Position numbers and translations under genes: made by a program. From positions 216,321-280,320 of the forward strand of contig NZ_LR734869.1 in assembly GCF_900010725.2 (NCBI RefSeq): 64,000 nucleotides of DNA, given 5' to 3'. This DNA is from Planktothrix serta PCC 8927 (lineage in GTDB: Bacteria; Cyanobacteriota; Cyanobacteriia; Cyanobacteriales; Microcoleaceae). The notes beneath the pieces were generated by a model, which was given only the letters and a program-made list of their open reading frames with translations, had not been told where the DNA came from and searched no databases. Below, in pieces: positions 19,553 through 28,312 of the stretch. How positions within the stretch are numbered: position 1 is the stretch's first letter; every line of letters starts with the position of its first letter.

Positions 19553-20335
19553 CTAAATCCCAATTATAATTTCCCAAAGATGGGTTTTTAAGCTGTCTAA
19601 ATTAATCTTAATTTGCATCTTTTTAGCCCAAGTATAAATTTCAAAACTGATTAAATCTTGAGAGGAATTAAGGGAAAGATTACCCAGTAAAGCAATCCAA
19701 TGACTAGGATAGGGAATTAGAGGATTTTGATTCAAAATCAATCCAAATTCATTGATTAAAGCAAAGGCAACTCCACCAGATTGAATGATGCGGTTTGCTT
19801 CTTGAAGGGCGGATAAATCCCCAGAAAAATAAGTGTTAAGAGTGCGAACACTTTGATAACCTAAAATTTCCTTTGTCCAGCCAGAAATTTCCCAAGGTTT
19901 GGTCATTCCTGCCAAATTTTGCAAGAATTTAGGCCCATTAGGTTCGACCGGAAAAATTAAGTTTTCTGATTCTCTGAGGGTGGATAAAACCATCCAATCA
20001 ACTTGAGGCATTTGGAAATTTCCTTGACTTTCTTGTAAACGAATAGAAGCAGAAATCCAACGATTACTTTGGGTATGAAATCCGCCAATTTGAAACAGAT
20101 TGCGGCAGAGTTGAATATAAGCCAGAGGGTTTTTTCTAATCAGTTCAAACACAATAGCAGCAGGGCCACAAAAGGGTTGAGATCCTTGATTAATATTAAA
20201 AGGATTAACAAGACGCGATCGCATTTCAGCAATAATTTGAGTTTTATTCAGTCCTATCCAAACCCCAGGAACTTTTGAGATTTCAAACTCAGTAATTGCT
20301 TGTTCAGCAAGTTTTAATTGTTCGGGATTAACCAT
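19553..20335 (-). CDS. Hypothetical protein with a papain-like Cys/His pattern
   Basis: 260 residues; no named family recognised. GSQPFCGPAAIVFEL near the N-terminus (Cys56 after a Gln) and PSHWIALLG near the C-terminus (His212), followed by an EIYTWAKK strand, match the order Gln-Cys...His of papain-like cysteine peptidases. No signal peptide or membrane segment is seen. Its 3' end faces the GDPD gene only 10 bases away. Peptidase function is inference from motif spacing alone. Confidence 0.6.
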   Translation of the reverse strand: MVNPEQLKLAEQAITEFEISKVPGVWIGLNKTQIIAEMRSRLVNPFNINQGSQPFCGPAAIVFELIRKNPLAYIQLCRNLFQIGGFHTQSNRWISASIRLQESQGNFQMPQVDWMVLSTLRESENLIFPVEPNGPKFLQNLAGMTKPWEISGWTKEILGYQSVRTLNTYFSGDLSALQEANRIIQSGGVAFALINEFGLILNQNPLIPYPSHWIALLGNLSLNSSQDLISFEIYTWAKKMQIKINLDSLKTHLWEIIIGI

Positions 20336-20359
20336 AAAATAACATTAAGAACTAATAGA

Positions 20360-20725
20360 TTATTTCTCCTCTAGTTTTTTCTGAAAATTAGTTTCGCTTT
20401 CCAGTTCTTTATTCAAGAAATAATTTAAAAATGTCCGAATTACAGCAATGGCTGCTAACTGACCTAATACAAGAAAAGAGGGTGTAATCGTTGTGGAAAC
20501 AATATCTGCACCTAACTGAAATTCCAAGGCTAACGCTAACCACGTTCCAAAGTGGAGACGTAATTCTATAAAGGAAAAAACTCGCTTTCGACGGAAACCC
20601 GTGATGGCAATTTTTAAGGTAGTAATTAATCCCAGAAACACACAAAAAGCCGAAATTGCTTCTAAGGTAAACCTCAGCAGATGAACAAAGGAAAATAAAC
20701 TGTTTTCTAAGAGTTCTAAACCCAT
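20360..20725 (-). CDS. DUF1622 membrane protein
   Basis: 121 residues with about three membrane segments: FVHLLRFTLEAISAFCVFLGLIT, the FGTWLALALEFQLGADI segment and LVLGQLAAIAVIRTFLNYFL. The RLHFGTWLALALEFQLGADIV stretch is the DUF1622 signature. Function is unknown. It sits 21 bases downstream of hrcA on the same strand, so it may share its transcript. Confidence 0.85.
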   Translation of the reverse strand: MGLELLENSLFSFVHLLRFTLEAISAFCVFLGLITTLKIAITGFRRKRVFSFIELRLHFGTWLALALEFQLGADIVSTTITPSFLVLGQLAAIAVIRTFLNYFLNKELESETNFQKKLEEK

Positions 20726-20746
20726 GATGAATCTAGGAATTAAGGA

Positions 20747-21844
20747 TTAACTCAGTGCTTCCGAAAGATAATCGGCTGCGGCTTCAACAACGGCGATCGC
20801 ATTTTCATACATCATCCGAGTTGGGCCCAATATTCCCACACTTCCGACCGGAATATTATCCCGTCGATATTGAGCCGAAACCAGAGTACATCCTTGAATT
20901 GTTTCTAAGGGATTTTCCGACCCAATGCGAACTGTAACTCGTTCTTTTTGAGATGGAGGAAAAATTAACGGCCACAATTGTTCCTGTTCTTCTTCTAATA
21001 AGTGCATCAGAGTTTTTACCTGTTGTAATTGTGAAAATTCGGGTAAATGTAAAACTTCAGCAATTCCACTAATCAAAATTCGAGTATATTCAGGGGTTTG
21101 GGTACGACAACTTAAATCGGTTAATAATTTCCGTAAAAAGTCAGAATAGCGTTGAAATTCTCGATCTAATTCACTCCAATCTAAAGCGGAAAGTTCAGAA
21201 ATTGATTTTCCTCTGAGTTGAGCATTTAAAAAGTTAGAGAGGAGTTGTAATTCTTGTTCTAAAACTTCTTCATTTTCAGGTAACGGATTAACTTCCATTG
21301 TGTTAGAATTGGAAGGATGATTGGGAGAAGATAACTCGATTAAACTCGATTGGGTTTGATAGGAATCCGTCACCACCACTAACATAATTTTTCCCGGTTC
21401 TATAGAAACCAGTTGCAAATGTCGCAACCGGGTTGTAATAGTTTGGGGTAATGTAACTAATGTAATATACCCACTCAAAGTGGATAAAATTTGAGACGCA
21501 CCCCGCAAAACGGCTTCTAAACTACAGTTTTTTAAATTAAGATGTTCCCTTAATAATTGCAGCGCTTCATCCGCAAAAGTTTCGGAGGGAGTGATTAATT
21601 TATCCACATAAATTCGATAGCCCGAATCAGAGGGGACTCGCCCAGAGGACGTATGGGGTTGATAGAGCAGTCCGGCTCGTTCTAACACCCCCATCCCATT
21701 GCGAATGGTCGCGGGACTGACTTTCAGGTTGTATTCTTCCACCAAGGCTTTAGAACCAACGGGTTCCGCCGTCGCAATATAGTGACGAATCGTTGCCCAG
21801 AGGATATGATGATGTCGCTCTGTTAAATGAAATTGTGTCAACAT
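20747..21844 (-). CDS. hrcA: Heat-inducible transcription repressor HrcA
   Basis: 365 residues. An N-terminal winged helix ([25 protein letters not shown], then [18 protein letters not shown]) is followed by the HrcA core with the C-terminal [15 protein letters not shown] motif. HrcA binds the CIRCE inverted repeat and represses groE/dnaK-type genes until heat shock; activity depends on GroEL. No chaperone gene or CIRCE element is visible in this window, so its targets are elsewhere. Confidence 0.95.
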   Translation of the reverse strand: MLTQFHLTERHHHILWATIRHYIATAEPVGSKALVEEYNLKVSPATIRNGMGVLERAGLLYQPHTSSGRVPSDSGYRIYVDKLITPSETFADEALQLLREHLNLKNCSLEAVLRGASQILSTLSGYITLVTLPQTITTRLRHLQLVSIEPGKIMLVVVTDSYQTQSSLIELSSPNHPSNSNTMEVNPLPENEEVLEQELQLLSNFLNAQLRGKSISELSALDWSELDREFQRYSDFLRKLLTDLSCRTQTPEYTRILISGIAEVLHLPEFSQLQQVKTLMHLLEEEQEQLWPLIFPPSQKERVTVRIGSENPLETIQGCTLVSAQYRRDNIPVGSVGILGPTRMMYENAIAVVEAAADYLSEALS

Positions 21845-22267
21845 TGAGGTTTTTTATACAGATTTGACTGACGGAATGTGATAGGGAACCCGACAACTCT
21901 GAAATTTCCAGAGGCTCACGACTCGCAAGATGTTCAGCATAGTTTTGATATCCAAGATAACAGATATTCGAGTTGAACTGGAAAATTTCACTCCCCATCT
22001 GTTCTATAACATTTTTGCAGAAATTTTGCTTCCCAGTTCTACAGGCTGCTGAATTCCTGAAACCTTAATTTTTAGAAGCCACGAGCAAAAAGTCTATTAA
22101 GAATAAATAAGATTTTAAAAAGGAAATCGTTGCTCACCGGGAATTGATTCCAACGCCTAGTATTCTGATACATAAACCGGGTTTTTTGAGCATAAATTTG
22201 AGGTTATAATCCTTTTAGATAAACCAGAAACCCGGTTTGTTTGGGGTTGGGTATAAGTCCTATATTC
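21845..22267. other. Intergenic region with long ACCCGGTTT inverted repeat
   Basis: AAACCGGG (22173-22180) and CCCGGTTT (22231-22238) form an inverted repeat with a 50-base A+T-rich spacer, downstream of petJ. The arm resembles the sigma-gene terminator sequence, so this may be a diverged terminator or a dispersed repeat. The remaining 320 bases are upstream of hrcA and hold nothing recognisable. Confidence 0.5.
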
Positions 22268-22618
22268 TCAGTTCTGCCATCCTTTTTCAGACTGTTTATA
22301 AACATAGGCTGCAACGCTTTTAATCTCTTCATGCGTTAACCGATTTTTAAAGGCTGGCATTGCATTTTTTCCCTTCGTGACTTGATTGATAATGGCTCCT
22401 TGACCATCTTCTTCATATCCCTTTAAGTATTTGATCAAGGCTTCCTTTTTCAAGGTTTTATTGGCAACGACCACGTTATTTCCATTAATATGACAGGCTG
22501 CACAGGAGTTAGAAAAAATTTGAGATCCACTTAAAGCCTCTTGTGCTAATGCAGGTTTAGGAAGTTGTAGTGTTAACAATACAAAACCTAAAATAAGGAC
22601 TGATAATAGTTTTTTCAA
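22268..22618 (-). CDS. petJ: Cytochrome c6 (soluble electron carrier)
   Basis: 116 residues. A cleavable signal peptide (MKKLLSVLILGFVLLTLQ..., cleavage after ALA at ALAQEA) sends it to the thylakoid lumen. The single haem site is CAACH; the axial Met is in NAMPAFKNRL; the C-terminal helix is EEIKSVAAYVYKQSEKGW. It carries electrons from cytochrome b6f to photosystem I and to terminal oxidase, replacing plastocyanin when copper is scarce. Confidence 0.95.
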   Translation of the reverse strand: MKKLLSVLILGFVLLTLQLPKPALAQEALSGSQIFSNSCAACHINGNNVVVANKTLKKEALIKYLKGYEEDGQGAIINQVTKGKNAMPAFKNRLTHEEIKSVAAYVYKQSEKGWQN

Positions 22619-23040
22619 TGGAATCTCCTTAAGTTAAAAACAGGGAACAGAAAGATTTTACATCTCTAATAAAAACGCTATAAGTTGAGTGAGAATAGAA
22701 AATCACACTCTTCTAATTTGTTGAACAATACCACAAAGTTCATCTTGGGGTAAAGTTTTCGCCAGAGAATAGCACTTTTTCGCTCTATTTGTCCCTTTTT
22801 ACCCTATTCTTAAATTTTTAGAGTCATCATCACCTCACTCTCCGTAGGAAAATTACTCTGTTTAAACAAAAATAACCCTAGTTGATCAGTAATAATACTG
22901 AATTTAATATCCGCTTACCTTGTCGTGATCAATCTCACTGATTAACCATGAGAACGATCACATACAGAATAACACAGAAATTATTAAATAGAGTGAGGTG
23001 ATCATAGATATTTAAAACACTTAGTGGATTGCCTTTCGGT
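22619..23040. other. Intergenic region between divergent petJ and a small gene
   Basis: About 420 A+T-rich bases hold the two divergent promoters. No structured RNA, tRNA or strong palindrome was recognised. Confidence 0.5.
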
Positions 23041-23244
23041 ATGTTTATGTCTGAACCTCTATCCTTTTCTCCCTTGAGTTTCAAGCAAATGATTGAGGAG
23101 ATTTTAAGGACTCAATGTATGAGTCGGAAAGAACGATATGCACTGAGATACTGGTTATTACGCCAACTTGATGAACATGAGCAACATTTGGTTTATACTC
23201 TCCAAAGAGCGTTACATACAGGGGAAATTAAAATCATCGATTAA
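23041..23244 (+). CDS. Small hypothetical protein
   Basis: About 67 residues from ATG 23041 (another ATG lies six bases on; an upstream TTG at 23029 is less likely). The sequence SFKQMIEEILRTQCMSRKER, then YALRYWLLRQLDEHEQHL, is helical and rich in Arg/Glu. It resembles small conserved cyanobacterial proteins of unknown role. A terminator follows within 23 bases, supporting a real transcription unit. Confidence 0.65.
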   Translation: MFMSEPLSFSPLSFKQMIEEILRTQCMSRKERYALRYWLLRQLDEHEQHLVYTLQRALHTGEIKIID

Positions 23245-23263
23245 ATCACTTAAAACTAACAGC

Positions 23264-23296
23264 AGGGTAGGAGTTAAAAACCCCTACTATTTTTTA
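23264..23296 (+). terminator. Probable Rho-independent terminator
   Basis: GTAGG at 23267-23271 pairs with CCTAC at 23283-23287 and is followed by ATTTTTT. It lies just after the small gene at 23041-23244; the stem is short but the T-run is on the plus strand. Confidence 0.6.
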
Positions 23297-23314
23297 TGGT
23301 TTTTTGCAGTTAAT

Positions 23315-23998
23315 TTAACAGTGACTATAGGGAATCGGGTCAGTTAATCCCAGTTCTGCAAACGCAGCTAATCGTAAACGACAGGAATCACAAACCCCGC
23401 AAGCTTTTGTATCTCCTGCATAACAAGACCAAGTAAAATTCCAGGGAACACCTAAACGATTTCCGAGTTTGATAATCTCTGTTTTTTTTAAATGAATCAA
23501 TGGGGATTTAATCGTGATCGGATTTCCTTCTCGACCTTGTTGTGTTCCCAATAAAAACACCTTTTCCATCGCTTGAATATAATCCGGTCTACAATCAGGA
23601 TAACCGGAATAATCTAACGCATTTACACCAATATAAACACAACGAGCTCTGATGGCTTCTGCGTAGGCTAAAGCAAAGCTTAAAAATATCGTATTTCGCG
23701 CCGGAACATAGGTAATAGGGATACTTTCAGCCATTTTTTCGGGTGATCGATTCTGGGGTAAATCCAGACGATTATCTGTTAAAGCAGAACCGCCCCATAA
23801 AGTGAGATCAAAATTCACTACTTGATGTTCTACTACTCCGGCACACTCAGCAATTTTTCGTGCAGATTCTAATTCCTTTCGATGTCGCTGTTGATAATCA
23901 AAAGAAATCGCATAACATTCGTACCCATCCGCCTTTGCTTGGTATAAAACCGTTGAGGAATCTAAACCACCTGATAACAAAATTACTGCTTTCACCAA
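23315..23998 (-). CDS. queC: 7-cyano-7-deazaguanine synthase
   Basis: 227 residues. The PP-loop SGGLDSSTVL binds ATP, and the C-terminal zinc site is CYAGDTKACGVCDSCRLR. It converts 7-carboxy-7-deazaguanine to preQ0 for queuosine tRNA modification. Conserved TYVPARNTIFLSFA and VNALDYSGYPDCRP motifs are present. No other queuosine genes are adjacent. Confidence 0.96.
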   Translation of the reverse strand: MVKAVILLSGGLDSSTVLYQAKADGYECYAISFDYQQRHRKELESARKIAECAGVVEHQVVNFDLTLWGGSALTDNRLDLPQNRSPEKMAESIPITYVPARNTIFLSFALAYAEAIRARCVYIGVNALDYSGYPDCRPDYIQAMEKVFLLGTQQGREGNPITIKSPLIHLKKTEIIKLGNRLGVPWNFTWSCYAGDTKACGVCDSCRLRLAAFAELGLTDPIPYSHC

Positions 23999-24310
23999 AG
24001 TCTTTTTTCCTTGTTAATATTGTTGATTGTGTTTCAGTTAATTTTAACAAAAATTAAAGCGATCGCACAATTTTATCGAGAAGTAGCAAATATTACAACC
24101 CCGAAACCGAGTTTTTTCTCAAGAGGGGGTTTCCCAGAAACTTCGATTCAAAAATCTGATTCTACCCCATGCGAGAATAAATATTTAAACTTTTATATTA
24201 TTTTGTAAACTTTTATTATACAAAATACTTCACATTCTATCCGCTAAATCTTCGCTACACTAACAAGTAAAGACAGCAATTATATCTCTATACATTAGGT
24301 AGTTATCACT
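23999..24310. other. Intergenic promoter region
   Basis: Divergent spacer between queC and the membrane-protein gene. It includes a CCCCGAAACCGAG...GGGGGTTTCCCAGAAAC stretch related to the dispersed ACCCGGTTTCT repeat. Short frames here are not supported. Confidence 0.45.
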
Positions 24311-24832
24311 ATGCCAACAGTCTCTAAACTAGAAGAACATCCTACGCGCTGGCTAACGCTGGTACTCACAGCCTTAGCATTATGGATGGGCGGTAGCTTA
24401 ATTCTTGACTTTGTAATTATGCCAACAATGTATGTTTCTGGCATGATGGAAGAGACAGGATTTACTTCCGCAGGAACGCTGATTTTTTCAGTGTTTAATC
24501 GTTTTGAGTTAGTTTGTGCCGCCGTTGGTTTAACCAGCTTAATTGCATTAGCAACAACCCTTCCTGAAAAATTTAGTAATCGCATTCGGACAATCACCGG
24601 ATTATCCTTATTTCTGTTAGCGATTGCGATGATTTACACCTACATTCTCACGCCTCAAATGAGTGCATTAGGAATTAACCTCAACCTATTTAATGGGTTT
24701 ACGAGTATTCCCGATGGCATGAACCAACTCCACTGGAGTTATTTTACCCTAGAACTGATTAAATTATCCCTTTTAGGCATAGTTTTAGGATGGTGTTATC
24801 GCAATCACAGTAAACTCGATATCACCTTCTAA
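24311..24832 (+). CDS. Four-helix membrane protein (DUF4149-like)
   Basis: 173 residues with four hydrophobic segments: WLTLVLTALALWMGGSLILD, LVCAAVGLTSLIALATTL, TGLSLFLLAIAMIYTYI and LIKLSLLGIVLGWCY. The FVIMPTMY motif after helix 1 and the NRFELVCA segment resemble DUF4149-type proteins, but the match is by eye only. Function unknown; no operon partner. Confidence 0.6.
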   Translation: MPTVSKLEEHPTRWLTLVLTALALWMGGSLILDFVIMPTMYVSGMMEETGFTSAGTLIFSVFNRFELVCAAVGLTSLIALATTLPEKFSNRIRTITGLSLFLLAIAMIYTYILTPQMSALGINLNLFNGFTSIPDGMNQLHWSYFTLELIKLSLLGIVLGWCYRNHSKLDITF

Positions 24833-25013
24833 ATTTGTCTTCAAAATTAAAGTAGATCTAAGTCGGTTGGGTTGCGGTAACGAAACCCAACTTATTTTAT
24901 TAAGATAGGAAATTTTTAAACTGTAGAAGCAACCACAAAGACACGAAGACACGAAGGAAGGTATTTTCGGGTCGGTGGTAGCACCGCTATAATTATAGGA
25001 AATCCAAATAATC

Positions 25014-25041
25014 GTAGGGGCGAGGCGCGCCTCGCCCCTAC
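25014..25041. repeat. Perfect 28-base palindrome (GTAGGGGCGAGG family)
   Basis: The arms GTAGGGGCGAGGCG and CGCCTCGCCCCTAC are exact reverse complements with no loop. A relative is inserted inside the HerA-like gene at 12040-12066. About 70 bases upstream (near 24930-24955) is a CACAAAGACACGAAG motif, whose inverted counterpart occurs at 51191-51215. Confidence 0.85.
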
Positions 25042-25141
25042 AAGGGAATGGAGGTATTTTTTAGGGTTAATAATTTTGATCATTATTTTGTACAATTCAT
25101 TTAGACTTACTATATAAATCTAACTGATTCTAGGATATCCC

Positions 25142-25609
25142 ATGACAACCCAACTCCCGATCACAGAATCTCAACAAACTTCTAGTTTATACGAAGAAGA
25201 TTATCATTTGTGGTTAATGAATACCATTCATCAATTACAACAGGGAAAATTAGCCAAAGTTGATCTCGTTAATTTAATTGAAGAATTAGAAGCTATGGTC
25301 AGAAGTGAAAAAAAGGCTATCAGAAGTAATCTGAGAATTTTGTTAATGCACTTATTAAAATATAAGTATCAATCTGAGAAACGAACGAATAGTTGGCTCT
25401 TTACTATTCGAGAACATCGAAAAAGATTACGAGATGATTTTAAAAGTAGTCCAAGTTTAAAACGATATTTTCTTGATGTTTTTCAAGAATGTTATCAAGA
25501 TGCTAGAGAATTAGCTGCTGATGAAACGGGATTATCAATCAATACTTTCCCTGTAGAATCTCCCTTTTCTCAAGAAGAAACTTTAAACCCAGACTATTTA
25601 CCGGAGTGA
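25142..25609 (+). CDS. DUF29 family protein
   Basis: 155 residues. The DUF29 pattern is clear: LYEEDYHLWLMNTIHQLQQG, then LVNLIEELEAMVRSEKKAIRSNL and LMHLLKYKYQ. DUF29 proteins are abundant in cyanobacteria and have no known function. The last 12 bases overlap the 3' end of the convergent methyltransferase gene, so antisense read-through between the two is possible. Confidence 0.88.
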   Translation: MTTQLPITESQQTSSLYEEDYHLWLMNTIHQLQQGKLAKVDLVNLIEELEAMVRSEKKAIRSNLRILLMHLLKYKYQSEKRTNSWLFTIREHRKRLRDDFKSSPSLKRYFLDVFQECYQDARELAADETGLSINTFPVESPFSQEETLNPDYLPE

Positions 25610-26731
25610 TATAAATTCACAACTTTCTTGATTTGCTAATTTCAAACGTTCTTTAAGCGGTAAGGTTTGTAAATTCTCACCCATTGCATATAAATCAAAA
25701 CTCTGATATTCCCCAGTAAATAAAGGAATTAACGCTTCAACTAACGCTACAATCCCATCAGGAGGAACTGCATTTCCAATTTGGCGACGAATTTCTGTAA
25801 CTGATCCTTCAAAGATAAAATCATCTGGAAAAGATTGTAACCTAGCTCGTTCTCGATTGGTTAATGCTCTGGGTTCTTGGTAATGATATCCCCAAGTTCC
25901 ACCGCCACCACCTGCGATAATTGTCGTTGAAGGTTGGTTAGGATGTAAACGTCGGTAAACATGACTAATCATTCCTTTAACATAATATTCGCTATCTTTA
26001 GGAATATCAGTAAAATTTCCTCCGGGTTTAATTCGTTTTAAAATTTCAATAGTTCTCGGTTGGATTTTTTGATGTTCATTATTATCGGGAATATTTTCAA
26101 CTCCTGTTAATGCTTGTGATGCGGTGCGATAAGGATACTTTCGATTTAATCCATATTCCGGTTGAGGATGAATAAAATTAAATCCGGTATCTTTTCTAAT
26201 TCCGACTAATAATACCCGTTCTCGAAATTGAGGAACCCCATAATCTGCAAAATTATAAAGTTTAGGTTTTACTAAATATCCGGGTTCAATATTTTCAAAG
26301 TCAGAAATAATTCGTTGAATCGCCTTATAATTATTAGCACTTAATAACCCTTTCACGTTTTCAGCAATAAACGCTTTCGGTCTTTTCGCTTGAACAAACT
26401 TGAGAAAATAAGTATATAAATTACCTCGTTCTCCTTCTAACCCTGGACGTTTCCAAATCATTGAAAAATCTTGACACGGGAAACCCCCCGTAATTAAATC
26501 CGCATCAGGAACTTCAGCAATATTAATATTTTCAATTTGATTATGAACAATTACATCCGCAATATTCCGCCGAAAACTTTTGCAAGCATCAGCATTAGAG
26601 TCAATCGCCCAAACCACTTTAAATCCGGCTTTATGTAAAGGTAAATCCATTCCTCCACATCCCGAAAATAGAGACAGAGTTGAGGGGGTATGTTCCCATT
26701 TAACTTGAGATAATCGTTCAATTAATGACAT
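25598..26731 (-). CDS. DNA (cytosine-5) methyltransferase
   Basis: 377 residues with the m5C methylase motifs in canonical order: I (LSLFSGCGGMDLPL), IV with catalytic Cys (GGFPCQDFS), VI (ENVKG), VIII (QFRERVLLVGIR) and X (GNAVPP). The target-recognition region lies between VIII and IX. No restriction endonuclease is adjacent, so it appears to be an orphan or chromosomally retained methylase. Specificity cannot be read from sequence; a HIP1-type CGATCG target is only a guess. Confidence 0.93.
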   Translation of the reverse strand: MSLIERLSQVKWEHTPSTLSLFSGCGGMDLPLHKAGFKVVWAIDSNADACKSFRRNIADVIVHNQIENINIAEVPDADLITGGFPCQDFSMIWKRPGLEGERGNLYTYFLKFVQAKRPKAFIAENVKGLLSANNYKAIQRIISDFENIEPGYLVKPKLYNFADYGVPQFRERVLLVGIRKDTGFNFIHPQPEYGLNRKYPYRTASQALTGVENIPDNNEHQKIQPRTIEILKRIKPGGNFTDIPKDSEYYVKGMISHVYRRLHPNQPSTTIIAGGGGGTWGYHYQEPRALTNRERARLQSFPDDFIFEGSVTEIRRQIGNAVPPDGIVALVEALIPLFTGEYQSFDLYAMGENLQTLPLKERLKLANQESCEFISLR

Positions 26732-26774
26732 TAATAATTACCGTCATTTTTCCTCAATTAATATCATATCACAA

Positions 26775-27033
26775 CTCGTAGGGTGCGTAAGCAACGCGCA
26801 CGCACCAAAACCCTAATAATCCGTAAAATATATAACTGCTATTTTAATTATTTTTCATTGTGGTATAAATATTAATTTTAGATTTGATCTCGGTATTATA
26901 CTCGACTATTACAATTTTTATGGTTATGATTATGTGAAATACAATTTTTATGGTTATGATTATGTGAAATACAATTTTTATGGTTATGATTATGTGAAAT
27001 AATCGTGCGTGCGCTTCGCTTACGCACCCTACG
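26775..27033. repeat. Inverted-repeat-flanked element with three 30-base tandem repeats
   Basis: A GTAGGGTGCGTAAGC-type arm at about 26777-26806 and its inverse at about 27003-27033 bracket 195 bases. Within, 26911-27000 is a 30-base unit beginning ACAATTTTTATGG and ending TTATGTGAAAT, repeated three times without a mismatch. A single arm of the same family is at about 35045-35074. No ORF is present. Confidence 0.85.
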
Positions 27034-27034
27034 G

Positions 27035-28168
27035 TTAGGTTTTAGTAATTGCTATAATAGCATTTTGTCCTCCAAATCCAAAACTAAAACATAAAGTATT
27101 TTTAATTAAATCAGAACGAACTGAAGTAACAAAATCTAAATCAAATTCCGAGGTTTTTAAACCCACACAAGGGGGTAAAAGTTGATAATTTAATGCCATT
27201 AAACAAAACGCCACTCCTAATGCTCCTGACGCGCCTAATGTATGTCCGGTCGCCCCTTTTGTAGAACTAACAGAAACACCTTCAGGAAATAATTGTTGTA
27301 TTAAATTTACTTCATGTTGATCATTTAATATTGTAGCGGTTCCATGAGTGTGAATATAATCAATTTTATCAGAAGATAAATGACTATTTTTTAAACAGGT
27401 TTTGATGGCTGCGATCGCACTTTTTCCTAACATATCTGGTTTATTACCATAACAAGCATCTGCTGTCAATCCAAATCCTAATATTTTCCCATAAATTTGA
27501 GCACTTCTTTGTAGTGCTAAAGCTTCTGATTCTAAGATTAAAATAGCCGCCCCTTCCCCTAAAACAAATCCTTCTCGATTTCGATCAAAGGGATAGCAAC
27601 CTGTAGTTGCTAAAGCTCCCATTTGTTCAAATCCTGCTAAGATTAAAGGAGTAATCGGGGCTTCAACTGCACCCACCAGCACACGCTGACATTGTTCGGT
27701 TTGAATCAGTTCAAATCCCTGAGCGATCGCCCAAATTCCTGTAGAACAAGCTGCCATCGGTGATAAAATTATCCCTAGGGAACCGATTCTTTTAGCAACA
27801 TTTAAAGCGATATTAAACGGTAAATAATCTACAAATTGATTAATATCTTCTATTCCCAAAGGGGAGTAAAACCCTGAAGCTAATTGTTCTAATTTTCCTT
27901 GATATCCTCGACTCGAACCTATAACAACACCACAGTCTAATAAAGGTGGGGTTAAATTAGCCATGATTAACGCATCGGCGATCGCATTTTCTAATAATTC
28001 CGTAGGATGAGAAGGAATATCTTGAATTAAAGCTAGAGGTTTTGTTAAAAGTTCACCGAAAGGTTGATGGGGGAATATTCCTGATTGACCGGATAACAAT
28101 TGTTTCCAGGTTGTTTCTAAATTTCCTAATGCAGAGATTAAACCAATACCAGTAACAACAACTTGCAT
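27035..28168 (-). CDS. Beta-ketoacyl-ACP synthase (FabF-like)
   Basis: 377 residues, shorter than typical FabF (about 410). The thiolase-fold triad is present: Cys141 in MAACSTGIWA, His in THGTATILND and His in GATGHTLGASG, plus the C-terminal SFGFGGQNA. It would catalyse decarboxylative condensation of malonyl-ACP with an acyl chain. It stands alone without other fab genes, so it is probably an accessory synthase rather than the main FabF. Its 3' end abuts an inverted-repeat element. Confidence 0.87.
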   Translation of the reverse strand: MQVVVTGIGLISALGNLETTWKQLLSGQSGIFPHQPFGELLTKPLALIQDIPSHPTELLENAIADALIMANLTPPLLDCGVVIGSSRGYQGKLEQLASGFYSPLGIEDINQFVDYLPFNIALNVAKRIGSLGIILSPMAACSTGIWAIAQGFELIQTEQCQRVLVGAVEAPITPLILAGFEQMGALATTGCYPFDRNREGFVLGEGAAILILESEALALQRSAQIYGKILGFGLTADACYGNKPDMLGKSAIAAIKTCLKNSHLSSDKIDYIHTHGTATILNDQHEVNLIQQLFPEGVSVSSTKGATGHTLGASGALGVAFCLMALNYQLLPPCVGLKTSEFDLDFVTSVRSDLIKNTLCFSFGFGGQNAIIAITKT

Positions 28169-28224
28169 TCTTTGTCAAGACTCAGGCATTTTAGAGGCAA
28201 ATTATCTAGGATAATAGTTAGTTA

Positions 28225-28283
28225 GGGCGGGTTAATTAAGGTTGTTTGAGAAATCCTATCAATTTCGGTGAACCCGCCCCTAC
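28225..28283. repeat. GGGCGGGTT...AACCCGCCCC inverted repeat
   Basis: GGGCGGGTTAA and GAACCCGCCCCTAC flank about 40 bases in the spacer between the cyclophilin and ketoacyl synthase genes. Related hairpins are at 39685-39703 and inside the element at 61750-61975. A dispersed palindromic family. Confidence 0.7.
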
Positions 28284-28312
28284 AGGGACTTACCTCTATG
28301 TATTTACACTTC

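Noticed and set aside
26911-27000. Possible CRISPR array
   Set aside because: The three 30-base units are directly adjacent with no spacers and no cas genes are present.
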